Shown: positions 25,649-34,543 of the stretch, one piece after another
Layout of the letters: every line of letters starts with the position of its first letter
How positions within the stretch are numbered: the first letter of the stretch is position 1
NCBI GenBank assembly: GCA_040768665.1
Contig: JAXGMN010000009.1
Location: forward strand, 1 to 64,000
Length of the DNA: 64,000 nt
From: JABWBD01 sp040768665
Lineage (GTDB): Bacteria; Planctomycetota; Planctomycetia; Pirellulales; Thermoguttaceae
Direction of reading: 5' to 3'
Notes under the pieces: model-generated
What the model was told of the DNA's origin: nothing
The model's database searches: none
Seen by the model: only the letters and a program-made list of their open reading frames with translations
Position numbers and translations under genes: made by a program

Positions 25649-28600
25649 TCATTCCGCAGTATTGTCATCCACAACCCCTGCCGGCACGCAGGCCATCGAG
25701 ACCGGGGCGTAGTTGCAGGTGCAACCTGCCGTGAGATTGGGCATGTTGAGCACACCGTTGGCCGGGTAGAGATTGTTGTTCACCGAGCAACCCGGACGAA
25801 TCCCCAGGAACGGCGTGATTTCGCCGCTGGCCAGATCGATCCAGGCCGAGTTGCCGCGGAATCGCGTGGTCAACAGATGGGTGCTCGCCCGTGTGCCCGT
25901 ACATCCCCGCCGGACCCATTTCAGCGGTTCGCCGATCGGTTCGACCGACGGAAGCGCGTAGATTTGCAGGGTATCGTCGCTCCCGGTGAGCAACTTGTCG
26001 CCGGCAACGAGTGCCGGCAGGCCGGTCTTCGGCAGACCGCCGCCGGTAACGACCAATCGTGCCTTTGGCCTGCCGGATTGGCGGGGCAACGGTTCACCGT
26101 CGCTACCGCGATACAAACCGGCGGGAGTCACCACGACGTCGAGCGATGGGCTGTAGCGGATCGCGGCACCGCCGGCCCTTTGCCACAGACGTTCGCCCGT
26201 AGCAAGGTTCAGCGCAAAGATGCTTCCGTCGCGGGTTTCGTCCTCGCCGCGGCGAGGGTCGGTCAGCTCGGCGCAGAACACTTTGCTTCCGCCCACGGCC
26301 AGGTCGAGCGCGGCGCGGGCCGTCTCGACACGCCAAAGGAGCTTGCCCGTGCGGCGATTGAGACACAACACATGCCGGCCGCTGCTGCCGACCAGGTAAT
26401 CGTCGCAGATGCGGAGGTTGGCCCATGGGGTGTCGAGGCCTTCGGGAACATCGACGTGTCCGGTCGGCTTGCCCGTGGCCGGATCGAACACGCGGCAGCG
26501 CGTGCCGTCGGCCAGATAGATCGCGTCTTCGAGGACGACCAGTTCCGTGGTGGGCGACAAGCTTGGGGACGGCCCCCATTCCCGGTGCAGCGAGTAACGG
26601 CTCTGCCGGCGGTCGATCGGTTCGTCGGACAGTTCCACCTCCCACAGTTTGCGGCCCGTGTACACGTCCGAGGCCCGCAACAGACCTTTTTCGAGAAGCA
26701 CCAGGCGACCTCCGGCCACGCGGACCTGGTTTTGCCCCGGGTACTTGTGCCAGCGCTGGGCCGCATCGAACCAGAGCACCGACATGGGCGCGCGGATGGA
26801 CTCGTCTTCCGACGCCCCGGTGCCGGCGGGGTTGGCTTCCGCGTGCGACCAGTCCGCCGCTCCGGGCAGCGGCCCCGTACGGGTCAGAAGTACGAGTTCG
26901 CCCACCTGTCGAACGCTTGCACCGGGAAATGCCTCGCCTTCGACAATCTGCTCGATTCGTCTGCGATCTTCCGGTGATCCGGATGCGCAGGCAACGCCGC
27001 CGTAGGGCCGCAGGCAATCGAATACCGTGTCTGCGAGCGAGCCCTTTGTGGCGTGGCCGATTGCGCCGGCGTTTTCCGAAACCACGAGATTGGCCAGATA
27101 GGGCGGGAAGGGGTAGGCCAGAGGATCTCCGATGTGCAGGCTCACGCGCGTGCCGTACAATCCCGCGCGGTCGAGTCGCTGCCGGATTGCGGCGATCTTC
27201 GCGGCATCGTCATCTACGGCGATCACGTGCAGGTTCGACTGGCGGGCAAGTTCCTCGACGAGGCGGCCGCGATCGATTCCCAAGACCAAGGCGTAGCCGT
27301 CGCGAACGCCGGTGGCATCGAAAATGGCCTTGGCCTTCTGGTTCCACTCGTCGGCGGTCGGCGGCTCAACTTCAGCCATCGCGTGTCGGATCCGCTCGCC
27401 GGCTGCCGGAGCGCCGAAGGCGAGAATGCTCCCTTCGGCCGTCACGATGAATAGCTTGTCGTCGGCAGCGAGCATTCGGTGCGGAATGCCCGGGAATTCC
27501 GCTCGCCAAACGACCTTCGGCTCCTGCTCGGAGCCCGTTTCGATGGCTTCCACAACTCCGGGGCCGCCGGTAACCAGGCGGCTTCCGGCCATGATGTGCA
27601 CGTCAAGCTTCGAAGGCAACTCCCAAAGCCGTCGAAAGACGCCTTCCACCATGTCGGGATACCTGTCGTTGCGGCGGTGCGCCGGGATATCGGCCTCGGC
27701 TCTTTCCCGCAGCGAGACTTCGGTCAGATCGCGGGCGAAGATGCTGCCGTCGCTGTCGTACATCACTTCAGGCGTAAAGACCGGCTGTCGAAAGGAGTCG
27801 AGTTCCCTCTGGTTGGCACGTTCGATATCCAGCCGGGTCCATCCGCCGGCATACAGCATGGGCTTGTAATTCAAGCTGCCGGGCTTCGCATCGGCAAATC
27901 GCTCCTCATTGGGATGCGACATATCATAGAGATCGCCGGAATGGCTGAGGTACTTGCCGATGCCGGCGACGAACCAGCAACCTTTCGGCAGCCCGACTCG
28001 ACCGCCCCAGCCCATCGTGTAGCTGGAGAGCGTGCCGGTTTTGCGATCGAGGACGGCGGGGAGTTGCGCGCCGCAGGGAACGATCAGCTTGTCGCCGACA
28101 ATCGCCAGGTATCCTTGGGGCGCCAGGCCTGAGATATGACCAACGCCGTGGTCCCAGTTGCTCTCGGGGATCGAGTGGCTCGTGGTGTTCGACCAGACGA
28201 CCTTTCCGGACTCGGCATCCAGCGCGTGCACGAACACGCCTTCGGTAGGCCAGAGACCGGCGGCGAAGTAGACGACGCCATTGGCCAGCACGGGGCCGCC
28301 GCGAGCAGGCCACAGCGAGACCAATCGCCCGTGCCCCAGCACCTTGCGGTCTCGCCGGCCTTCCGGCAGCCCGCGAAACTTCCACCGCAGCGAACCGTCG
28401 TCGTTGAGGCAATACAAGAACCCGTCGTCGGAGACGAAGTAGATTTTGCCTTCCCAGGCGACGGGAGCGAAGCGGACAGGCCCCTCGGCGAAGAACCGCC
28501 ACCGTTCGGCGCCCGTGTCCGTGTCGAGCGCGGTCACACTGTCGGTAACCATCGACGGAACAAACATCATGCCGCCAAGCACCACCGGCTCGTAGGTCGC

Positions 28601-28810
28601 ATCGTAATTCAGCCGAACTTCGTGGGGAAACGCCGGCCGGGGAGCGGGGAATTCGCGGGTCCAGCGGAGCTGCAGGTCGTCGGGCAGTTCGTGCGGCGAC
28701 GCGGCCGTGCGGCTTGCATCGTACCGAAACTGCGGCCAGTCGCCGGCCTGCGAGGGAGCTACCGCCAGACAGGCAACTGCCGCCAAGGTCAGTAAGGAAT
28801 TCAACTTCAT
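25649..28810 (-). CDS. PQQ-like beta-propeller protein with an embedded methyltransferase-like Rossmann domain
   Basis: 1053 aa, secreted (MKLNSLLTLAAVACLAVAPSQA). Residues 20-500 form a PQQ-binding-like propeller (DTDTGAERWRFF, DAESGKVVWSN). About 515-680 is a class I methyltransferase-like Rossmann fold (YALVLGIDRGRLVEELARQS, LHVIAVDDDAAKIAAIRQRL, HIGDPLAYPFP, VSENA). Residues 690-1020 are a second propeller (GKLLWRVETARAALDLAVGG, NLATGERLWQR). This order recurs in planctomycetes, function unknown. AGGAGGA stands 6 nt before the ATG. The remnant GH43 upstream overlaps its start. Confidence 0.85.
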   Translation of the reverse strand: MKLNSLLTLAAVACLAVAPSQAGDWPQFRYDASRTAASPHELPDDLQLRWTREFPAPRPAFPHEVRLNYDATYEPVVLGGMMFVPSMVTDSVTALDTDTGAERWRFFAEGPVRFAPVAWEGKIYFVSDDGFLYCLNDDGSLRWKFRGLPEGRRDRKVLGHGRLVSLWPARGGPVLANGVVYFAAGLWPTEGVFVHALDAESGKVVWSNTTSHSIPESNWDHGVGHISGLAPQGYLAIVGDKLIVPCGAQLPAVLDRKTGTLSSYTMGWGGRVGLPKGCWFVAGIGKYLSHSGDLYDMSHPNEERFADAKPGSLNYKPMLYAGGWTRLDIERANQRELDSFRQPVFTPEVMYDSDGSIFARDLTEVSLRERAEADIPAHRRNDRYPDMVEGVFRRLWELPSKLDVHIMAGSRLVTGGPGVVEAIETGSEQEPKVVWRAEFPGIPHRMLAADDKLFIVTAEGSILAFGAPAAGERIRHAMAEVEPPTADEWNQKAKAIFDATGVRDGYALVLGIDRGRLVEELARQSNLHVIAVDDDAAKIAAIRQRLDRAGLYGTRVSLHIGDPLAYPFPPYLANLVVSENAGAIGHATKGSLADTVFDCLRPYGGVACASGSPEDRRRIEQIVEGEAFPGASVRQVGELVLLTRTGPLPGAADWSHAEANPAGTGASEDESIRAPMSVLWFDAAQRWHKYPGQNQVRVAGGRLVLLEKGLLRASDVYTGRKLWEVELSDEPIDRRQSRYSLHREWGPSPSLSPTTELVVLEDAIYLADGTRCRVFDPATGKPTGHVDVPEGLDTPWANLRICDDYLVGSSGRHVLCLNRRTGKLLWRVETARAALDLAVGGSKVFCAELTDPRRGEDETRDGSIFALNLATGERLWQRAGGAAIRYSPSLDVVVTPAGLYRGSDGEPLPRQSGRPKARLVVTGGGLPKTGLPALVAGDKLLTGSDDTLQIYALPSVEPIGEPLKWVRRGCTGTRASTHLLTTRFRGNSAWIDLASGEITPFLGIRPGCSVNNNLYPANGVLNMPNLTAGCTCNYAPVSMACVPAGVVDDNTAE

Positions 28811-29019
28811 AAACGTTTCCTCCTGGGAAGATACCGATGGTAAGTGTCGCCGCGCTGCTCGACGTCGACGTCGGGGTAGTCGGCATTGAGGATGGGATTG
28901 CGGTAGGTGCCGTCGCCCTGGTCGCCCCACGAACCGGTGCGAGGCCCGGCGGCATCCGCGGGCGTCACCGCCAGCATTGCCACCCAGATCGCCGCAAGCA
29001 TCGTTGTATGTCTGATCAT
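28807..29019 (-). pseudogene. Truncated GH43 glycosidase (signal peptide and first strand only)
   Basis: A 70-codon frame encodes a signal peptide (MLAAIWVAMLAVTPADA) followed by GTYRNPILNADYPDVDV and RGDTY, the start of GH43/arabinanase-type propellers (family pattern NPxLxADYPDPDVxRxGDxYY). After that the frame leaves the family and stops at 28807. The rest of the enzyme is missing; the RBS of the PQQ gene lies within its last codons. It probably resulted from a deletion that joined GH43 to the PQQ gene. Confidence 0.65.
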
Positions 29020-29180
29020 TGTGCTCGCATTTTTTCCAATGGACCCAGCACCACTCCGTCATTTTGATAATATAACGAAGCCTGACGTGGACTGACAGCC
29101 ACCCAAATTGACGTGTGTCAGTGATCCGGCTAGGATGATCGCATGGCTCGATCGACTCGTTCTACGCGCGGAGGACAACC

Positions 29181-30596
29181 ATGCCCACTTTCGACCGTCG
29201 AACACTGCTGACCGGCCTGGGGGCATCAGCAATCGCTGCGGGGATGTCGCGTGCTGGAAAAGCAGCCCCGAAGATCGTGAAGCGCGACACGGTAGCCCGG
29301 GAGGCCCTGAGAACGGACGTCCTGGTCGTCGGCGCGGGGTCTGCGGGAGTACCAGCGGCGATTGCCGCCGCTCGCCATGGTGCCCGTGTCGTGTTGCTTG
29401 AGGACGACCCGGTCCCCGGCGGAGCGCCGGTCGATATGTTCGTTGCCGGTCCCTGCGGCAGTCCGCAGGTGGGCATCTATCGCGAGATGCTCGACGAGCT
29501 CAACGCCCGCCACAACTTCTCGCTGCATCCCGCCGGCCGCGGCACGTGGTTCCTCCCTTCCTCTTACCTCCGCGTGATTACGGCCATGCTCCGCGAGACC
29601 CCGAACGTGCAGCTTCTGGCAGGTGTGCGGGTCTTGCAGGCTTTGGTGAGCGAAGGAACAAGAAATCGGGTCGAAGGGGTCACCGTCCAACGGCCGAGCG
29701 GCCAGATCCAGGACATTCTGGCTGACGTTATCGTCGACGCCACCGGCACTGCCGAGGTGGCCGACCTGGCTGGTTGCGAAAGCATGTACGGCCGCGAGGC
29801 GCGCAGTCAATTCCATGAGCCGGTCGGTCCGGAGCAGCCTGACCGTACCGTCCAGCAGTGCACGTGGATGTTCATTACGCACAAACTGCGGCCCGACGCG
29901 GTCTTCGACTTGACCAAGGTGCGTTGGACGCCCAATGAGTCGGGCTACGGGTGGATCAAACACAAAGTGCCGGGCGCGGCGGAAGCGTTTGCAGAGCGGA
30001 ACGCCGGGATCTATCTGCACTGGGGCGGGCACCTGGTGTGCGAAGATACACGCGATCCGATCGCCATCGCCGAGACCCAAGTGGCGGCGATGGAAGAGGT
30101 GGTCGAACGCGACGGGCCTGCACTGATGGAATTCGGCTATGGCATGACCCTGGCTCCCAAGCTGGGGATGCGGGAGGGCCGGCGGATCATTGGCGACCAC
30201 ATCATGACGGTCAACGACATCGCGACGTCCAAGTGGCCCGACGACGTGGTCAGCGTGGGTCGCTACGGCCTGGATTCCTGGGGCGACAAGCACGGCGCGG
30301 TGAATCCGATCCGTATCCCGTCCGAAGGTTTCGGGATTCCCTTTCGCACCCTCCTGGTCAAGCAAATGGAAAACCTGATGGTCGTTGGCAAGGCGGCCAG
30401 TTCCACGCACCTGGCGCAAAGTGCGATTCGCGTGCAGCCGATCGTTTCGCAAATGGGGCAGGCCGCCGGCACCGCGGCGGCGATGGCGGTCGGGAAGAAG
30501 ACGGCTCTCCGCTTGCTGGAAATATCGGAACTGCAAGATCGACTTCGAGCCGCAGGAATGCTTCTTCCCGCGGACCAGTGCCCCAAGGGCTATTGA
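29181..30596 (+). CDS. Tat-exported FAD-dependent oxidoreductase
   Basis: 471 aa. Tat-type signal (FDRRTLLTGLGASAIAAGMS), FAD-binding DVLVVGAGSAGVPAAIAAAR, then LLEDDPVPGGA and C-terminal NLMVVGKAASSTHLAQSAIR with QMGQAAGTAAA, as in the FAD-dependent oxidoreductase family (Pfam FAD_oxidored, PF12831). The substrate is unknown; the family includes enzymes acting on sugars and aromatics. GGAGG lies 6 nt before the ATG. The TGA stop (30594-30596) is followed in the same frame by 40 more open codons ending at 30719, which form part of the repeat unit downstream. It is divergent from the PQQ gene. Confidence 0.9.
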   Translation: MPTFDRRTLLTGLGASAIAAGMSRAGKAAPKIVKRDTVAREALRTDVLVVGAGSAGVPAAIAAARHGARVVLLEDDPVPGGAPVDMFVAGPCGSPQVGIYREMLDELNARHNFSLHPAGRGTWFLPSSYLRVITAMLRETPNVQLLAGVRVLQALVSEGTRNRVEGVTVQRPSGQIQDILADVIVDATGTAEVADLAGCESMYGREARSQFHEPVGPEQPDRTVQQCTWMFITHKLRPDAVFDLTKVRWTPNESGYGWIKHKVPGAAEAFAERNAGIYLHWGGHLVCEDTRDPIAIAETQVAAMEEVVERDGPALMEFGYGMTLAPKLGMREGRRIIGDHIMTVNDIATSKWPDDVVSVGRYGLDSWGDKHGAVNPIRIPSEGFGIPFRTLLVKQMENLMVVGKAASSTHLAQSAIRVQPIVSQMGQAAGTAAAMAVGKKTALRLLEISELQDRLRAAGMLLPADQCPKGY

Positions 30597-30719
30597 TCCC
30601 GTGACCTGCGGCAGTTCGGCAAATCCCATGGGCTCGGCGCCTACGACCGCCTTATCGACGTTCACGAGAATCTTCGGTTTCTGATCGACGATCCGGATCG
30701 CACGCCTGTTTTGCGGTAA
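30597..30719 (+). other. In-frame 40-codon extension after the FAD oxidoreductase stop
   Basis: After the TGA the same frame reads SRDLRQFGKSHGLGAYDRLI and DVHENLRFLIDDPDRTPVLR, then TAA. Its composition is protein-like. Near-identical tails recur at 31238-31332, 31851-31945, 32464-32558 and, with an A-to-V change, around 35193-35293. It could be an ancestral C-terminus cut off by a stop mutation, a readthrough extension, or a tail of another gene. Confidence 0.5.
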
Positions 30720-30731
30720 CGCGGACCGCGC

Positions 30732-30905
30732 TCACCGCGCAGTTAGTCGGGTTCCTTCTCCGCGCCACAATGTACGGAGATCGGTGATCGTCCAGGTCTC
30801 ACGCGCCGCGGGCGGGGTGGCCAGCAATGGTCGGATCAACGAGTAAGCCGATAGACTGATGAGCGCTACGCCGATCACCACGCGGCGCCAAGGGGGAATC
30901 CGGAC
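30732..30905 (-). other. Small minus-strand membrane-protein-like frame in the repeat unit (copy 1)
   Basis: About 57 codons with the hydrophobic segment VVIGVALISLSAYSLIRPLL followed by ARETWTITDLRTLWRGEGTR and a stop at 30732-30734, 12 bp from the convergent plus-strand stop. Identical frames recur at 31345-31518 and 31958-32131, and with a change around 35306-35480. A clear start codon is lacking (tandem GTGs inside), so it may be a C-terminal remnant amplified with the repeat. Confidence 0.35.
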
Positions 30906-30925
30906 AGACGAGCTTGCCGGTGTGC

Positions 30926-30986
30926 CACTGCTTGCGATTGAATCGGCTCTCCATACGGGAAGAGCTTACCACAATCGCAAGCAGTG
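30926..30986. repeat. Inverted repeat 1 of the 613-bp unit
   Basis: CACTGCTTGCGATTG (30926-30940) is exactly inverted at 30972-30986 around a 31-bp loop. It recurs with a 613-bp period and, with changes, at about 35500 and 35629. Confidence 0.88.
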
Positions 30987-31074
30987 CGGAAGTGCTGCTC
31001 GCGCGTTCCCTCCGGTTCTAGACCCCAGGCGTTGCGTCTGATGTGCTGGAATGGTGAGTCAATCGGTCCGCAAA

Positions 31075-31135
31075 CACTGCTTGGAGTTGTGGTAAGCCCG
31101 GTTCGCATGGTGCGCCCGTACAACTCCAAGCAGTG
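31075..31135. repeat. Inverted repeat 2 of the 613-bp unit
   Basis: CACTGCTTGGAGTTGT (31075-31090) is exactly inverted at 31120-31135. Outer CACTGCTTG is shared with inverted repeat 1; the inner stem differs. It recurs with a 613-bp period and at about 35035-35095. Confidence 0.88.
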
Positions 31136-32698
31136 CCACACGAATTGAAGCCGAACGCGCTGGGGCAAGCAGTGGCATCCGGCAGTGGCACACGGACCGC
31201 AGCCGAACGGGACACGCAAGCAGTGGCACCCGGCAATCCCATGGGCTCGGCGCCTACGACCGCCTTATCGACGTTCACCAGAACCTCCGGTTTCTGATCG
31301 ACGATCCGGATCGCACGCCTGTTTTGCGGTAACGCGGACCGCGCTCACCGCGCAGTTAGTCGGGTTCCTTCTCCGCGCCACAATGTACGGAGATCGGTGA
31401 TCGTCCAGGTCTCACGCGCCGCGGGCGGGGTGGCCAGCAATGGTCGGATCAACGAGTAAGCCGATAGACTGATGAGCGCTACGCCGATCACCACGCGGCG
31501 CCAAGGGGGAATCCGGACAGACGAGCTTGCCGGTGTGCCACTGCTTGCGATTGAATCGGCTCTCCATACGGGAAGAGCTTACCACAATCGCAAGCAGTGC
31601 GGAAGTGCTGCTCGCGCGTTCCCTCCGGTTCTAGACCCCAGGCGTTGCGTCTGATGTGCTGGAATGGTGAGTCAATCGGTCCGCAAACACTGCTTGGAGT
31701 TGTGGTAAGCCCGGTTCGCATGGTGCGCCCGTACAACTCCAAGCAGTGCCACACGAATTGAAGCCGAACGCGCTGGGGCAAGCAGTGGCATCCGGCAGTG
31801 GCACACGGACCGCAGCCGAACGGGACACGCAAGCAGTGGCACCCGGCAATCCCATGGGCTCGGCGCCTACGACCGCCTTATCGACGTTCACCAGAACCTC
31901 CGGTTTCTGATCGACGATCCGGATCGCACGCCTGTTTTGCGGTAACGCGGACCGCGCTCACCGCGCAGTTAGTCGGGTTCCTTCTCCGCGCCACAATGTA
32001 CGGAGATCGGTGATCGTCCAGGTCTCACGCGCCGCGGGCGGGGTGGCCAGCAATGGTCGGATCAACGAGTAAGCCGATAGACTGATGAGCGCTACGCCGA
32101 TCACCACGCGGCGCCAAGGGGGAATCCGGACAGACGAGCTTGCCGGTGTGCCACTGCTTGCGATTGAATCGGCTCTCCATACGGGAAGAGCTTACCACAA
32201 TCGCAAGCAGTGCGGAAGTGCTGCTCGCGCGTTCCCTCCGGTTCTAGACCCCAGGCGTTGCGTCTGATGTGCTGGAATGGTGAGTCAATCGGTCCGCAAA
32301 CACTGCTTGGAGTTGTGGTAAGCCCGGTTCGCATGGTGCGCCCGTACAACTCCAAGCAGTGCCACACGAATTGAAGCCGAACGCGCTGGGGCAAGCAGTG
32401 GCATCCGGCAGTGGCACACGGACCGCAGCCGAACGGGACACGCAAGCAGTGGCACCCGGCAATCCCATGGGCTCGGCGCCTACGACCGCCTTATCGACGT
32501 TCACCAGAACCTCCGGTTTCTGATCGACGATCCGGATCGCACGCCTGTTTTGCGGTAACGAGGTTGGCTTCCGAATTCGCCCGGCCGTCGAGTTGTGGTA
32601 CAATTGGTTGAAGTCCGGGCTCGTCGAGAGGAAACTCGCTCCAGCGAACGCGCCGAAACCGATTGCGTCTCGCCACCCGAAGTGGTTTTCCAGCCGCT

Positions 32699-33778
32699 AT
32701 GAAACGGCAGCATACCGAGCAACCGACAGTTACAGGAGGATCAGGCCGTCGACTAGCGGCATCGGCCTCGCTGTGTGTCGTCGTCTCGGTTTGCCGTTAC
32801 TGGCAGCCGGACTGGTTGGCTCCCGTCGCGTTGGTGCCCGCTTGGTTCTGGATAGTGCCGGCTTTTGCGTTGATCGCTTTCGGATTCAGCCGGATGCATT
32901 GGCGCTGGTGTGTTGCCACAGGGGCGCTTTGGTTAGTGTACGCCGCCGCCATGGTTGAGGAAGTGCATAGTCTCGTTCGCAGCCCATTTGGACCGAGGAA
33001 CGAACGAAAAGCGGTGCGTGCCGGCAGTCGGACTATTCGGGTCGCATCTCTGAACTGCGCCGCGGCGAATCGTGCAGTCACTGCGGAACTGGCTGAGTGG
33101 GCCCCGGACATCATCCTGCTCCAGGAGTCGCCAGCCCGCGAGCACCTGGAGCGTAACTCACAGGAACTCTTCGGGAAGGGCGGACAAATTCTCTGGAGTG
33201 GCGACACCTCGATCATCGTTCACGGCGCTGTTCATCCCCGCAACGTCGATCGGGATTCGCACTTCGTGCATGCCGAAGTCGAGTTGCCGATCGGTCTGAC
33301 GGCGGAGGTATTCAGTGTACGTCTCAATCCTCCGGTGTTTCGCCTCGATTTCTGGACGCCGGGCTTTTGGAAGGATCACCGAGACAACCGCCTCAAGCAT
33401 CGCTAGCAGATCCGAGAAATCATGCAACGCATCGGAAGCCTCGAGGACTCTGTTCCTTTGATCGTAGGCGGGGATTTCAATGTACCACCCAACGATCCGG
33501 CACTCGTCCCGCTCGAACTGCGAGTGCGCGATGCGTTTCGCGAAGCCGGACATGGCTGGGGAAACACGGGAACAAAGTCTGTTCCGCTATTCCGAGTTGA
33601 TCAGATTTGGGTGAGTCCGCACTTCCGAGCAGAATCGGCCACCGCCCGGAAGACGCTGCAATCTGACCATCGTATGCTCGTCTGTGATCTCACTGTTAAT
33701 GAAGCGGGTTTCAACCGTCAGCCATCACGATCGCCTCGGAACCCGACTATTCAGGACGCCGCTCCGCGGACAGACTGA
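32699..33778 (+). pseudogene. EEP-family (endonuclease/exonuclease/phosphatase) membrane protein interrupted by an in-frame TAG
   Basis: The N-terminal part has two to three hydrophobic segments (WLAPVALVPAWFWIVPAFAL, WRWCVATGALWLVYAAAMV). The catalytic domain of the exonuclease III/DNase I superfamily follows: VASLNCAAANR and ILLQES, then after the stop GGDFNVPPND, RVDQIWVS and SDHRMLVCDL. The TAG at 33404-33406 lies in the middle and both halves are in the same frame, so it is a simple nonsense mutation (or a recoded or miscalled base). The C-terminal residues come from an 81-bp repeat. It begins 140 bp after the tandem array. Confidence 0.8.
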
Positions 33779-33801
33779 ACGCCTCCGTGCCTGTCAAGTC
33801 A
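33721..33801. repeat. 81-bp dispersed repeat, copy 1
   Basis: Differs at only a few positions from 44209-44289 (for example GCCATCACGATCGCCTCGG at the start and GTGCCTGTCAAGTCA at the end). It supplies the last codons of the EEP pseudogene; in the other copy it supplies the last codons of a phosphoesterase on the opposite strand. Confidence 0.85.
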
Positions 33802-33944
33802 AAGAGCTGCCGCGGTATCGGACGCGGTGAAGGGCCGGACTCCGTCATCTGCGGGGTGTGCGGAGCGGCCCTTGCCGGATCCAGCGAGCAGGTGAATAAT
33901 AGGCGTTCGTGTAGCCGTGCTTCCTATCTCAGGCGCCGCAATCG

Positions 33945-34253
33945 ATGTTCTCCGACACTCATCCCGAGGCCGAAAGGGTGCAACTCGAACTCCTTCGCCG
34001 GCTGAGCGTCGCCGAGCGTGTTGCGAAGATGCGGAGCCATACGCAATGGCTGGTCCGTCTTTCTCGCCGCGCGCTTGCCGAGGCGCACCCGCAACTCGAT
34101 CAGCGGCAGCTTGGCCTGTTGTGGGTGGTGTCGAAAACCGTTGACCGCGTTCCCCGGTCAACTGCATCCGCTGTTACGCCTGCGAAAACCCTTCATACCT
34201 GCCGGAATCTTACTTGCCGCTCCGTGACGACGATGAACCGGTCGCCAAGTTGA
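33945..34253 (+). pseudogene. Truncated small helical protein (partner of a nucleotidyltransferase-like pair)
   Basis: The first 60 residues (DTHPEAERVQLELLRRLSVA, WLVRLSRRALAEAHPQLDQR) match a small planctomycete/cyanobacterial helical protein that, from memory, usually sits beside a nucleotidyltransferase-like gene. The expected C-terminal half is replaced by unrelated residues from about 34130 on, and the frame runs into the tail of the convergent DUF5615 gene. It is probably broken. Between 33802 and 33944 nothing was found. Confidence 0.45.
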
Positions 34254-34543
34254 TCCGCAAAACTCTCCAGCAGTTTTTCAAGAGCCTCGATCTTCGACGA
34301 TGCACGTTCATCTTGCAGGCGGAGGAGCACGACCCCGTGATGCGGGCGCCCTTCACGGTATACCTTTTCGCCAAAATCCTTGTCGTTTGTGATCAGTACC
34401 CACTGCTCAGAATATGCCTTGGCGAGGATTTCGTCATCGTCCATGCCCCGCGATTCGTCGTAGACCGAGAAGACTTCGTGCGACTGGCCGCGGAGCCAGC
34501 TTGCCACCTTCGGCCCGGTGCACTCGTCGACCAGGAATCGCAT
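34193..34543 (-). CDS. DUF5615 PIN-like toxin
   Basis: 116 aa, PIN-like nuclease fold of the DUF5615/Mut7-C type, the toxin half of a type II module. RFLVDECTGPKVASWL has the first acidic residues and WVLITNDKDFGEKVYREG the second acidic cluster; HHGVVLLRLQDE follows. It presumably cleaves RNA. Its ATG directly follows the TAG of the DUF433 gene (no spacer), so it is translationally coupled. Confidence 0.9.
   Translation of the reverse strand: MRFLVDECTGPKVASWLRGQSHEVFSVYDESRGMDDDEILAKAYSEQWVLITNDKDFGEKVYREGRPHHGVVLLRLQDERASSKIEALEKLLESFADQLGDRFIVVTERQVRFRQV

Larger units (their letters stand above)
30625..32560. repeat. 613-bp unit repeated in tandem (about 3.2 copies)
   Basis: Units begin at 30625, 31238 and 31851, with a final partial unit 32464-32560. 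The copies are almost identical; copy 1 differs slightly at its start. Each unit holds, in order: a short plus-strand reading frame tail, a convergent minus-strand small frame, an inverted repeat with outer stem CACTGCTTG and inner stem CGATTG, a second inverted repeat with the same outer stem and inner stem GAGTTGT, and direct repeats of GCAAGCAGTGGCA. No transposase or reverse transcriptase lies inside. Confidence 0.95.

Noticed and set aside
30625..32560. CRISPR array
   Set aside because: Units are 613 bp and almost identical throughout; there are no 25-40-bp repeats with unique spacers and no cas genes.
30625..32560. Diversity-generating retroelement template/variable repeats
   Set aside because: No reverse transcriptase frame and no adenine-specific substitutions between copies.
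33787..34005. 72-codon plus-strand frame after the EEP pseudogene
   Set aside because: It begins in the 81-bp repeat, has no RBS and no protein-like pattern.
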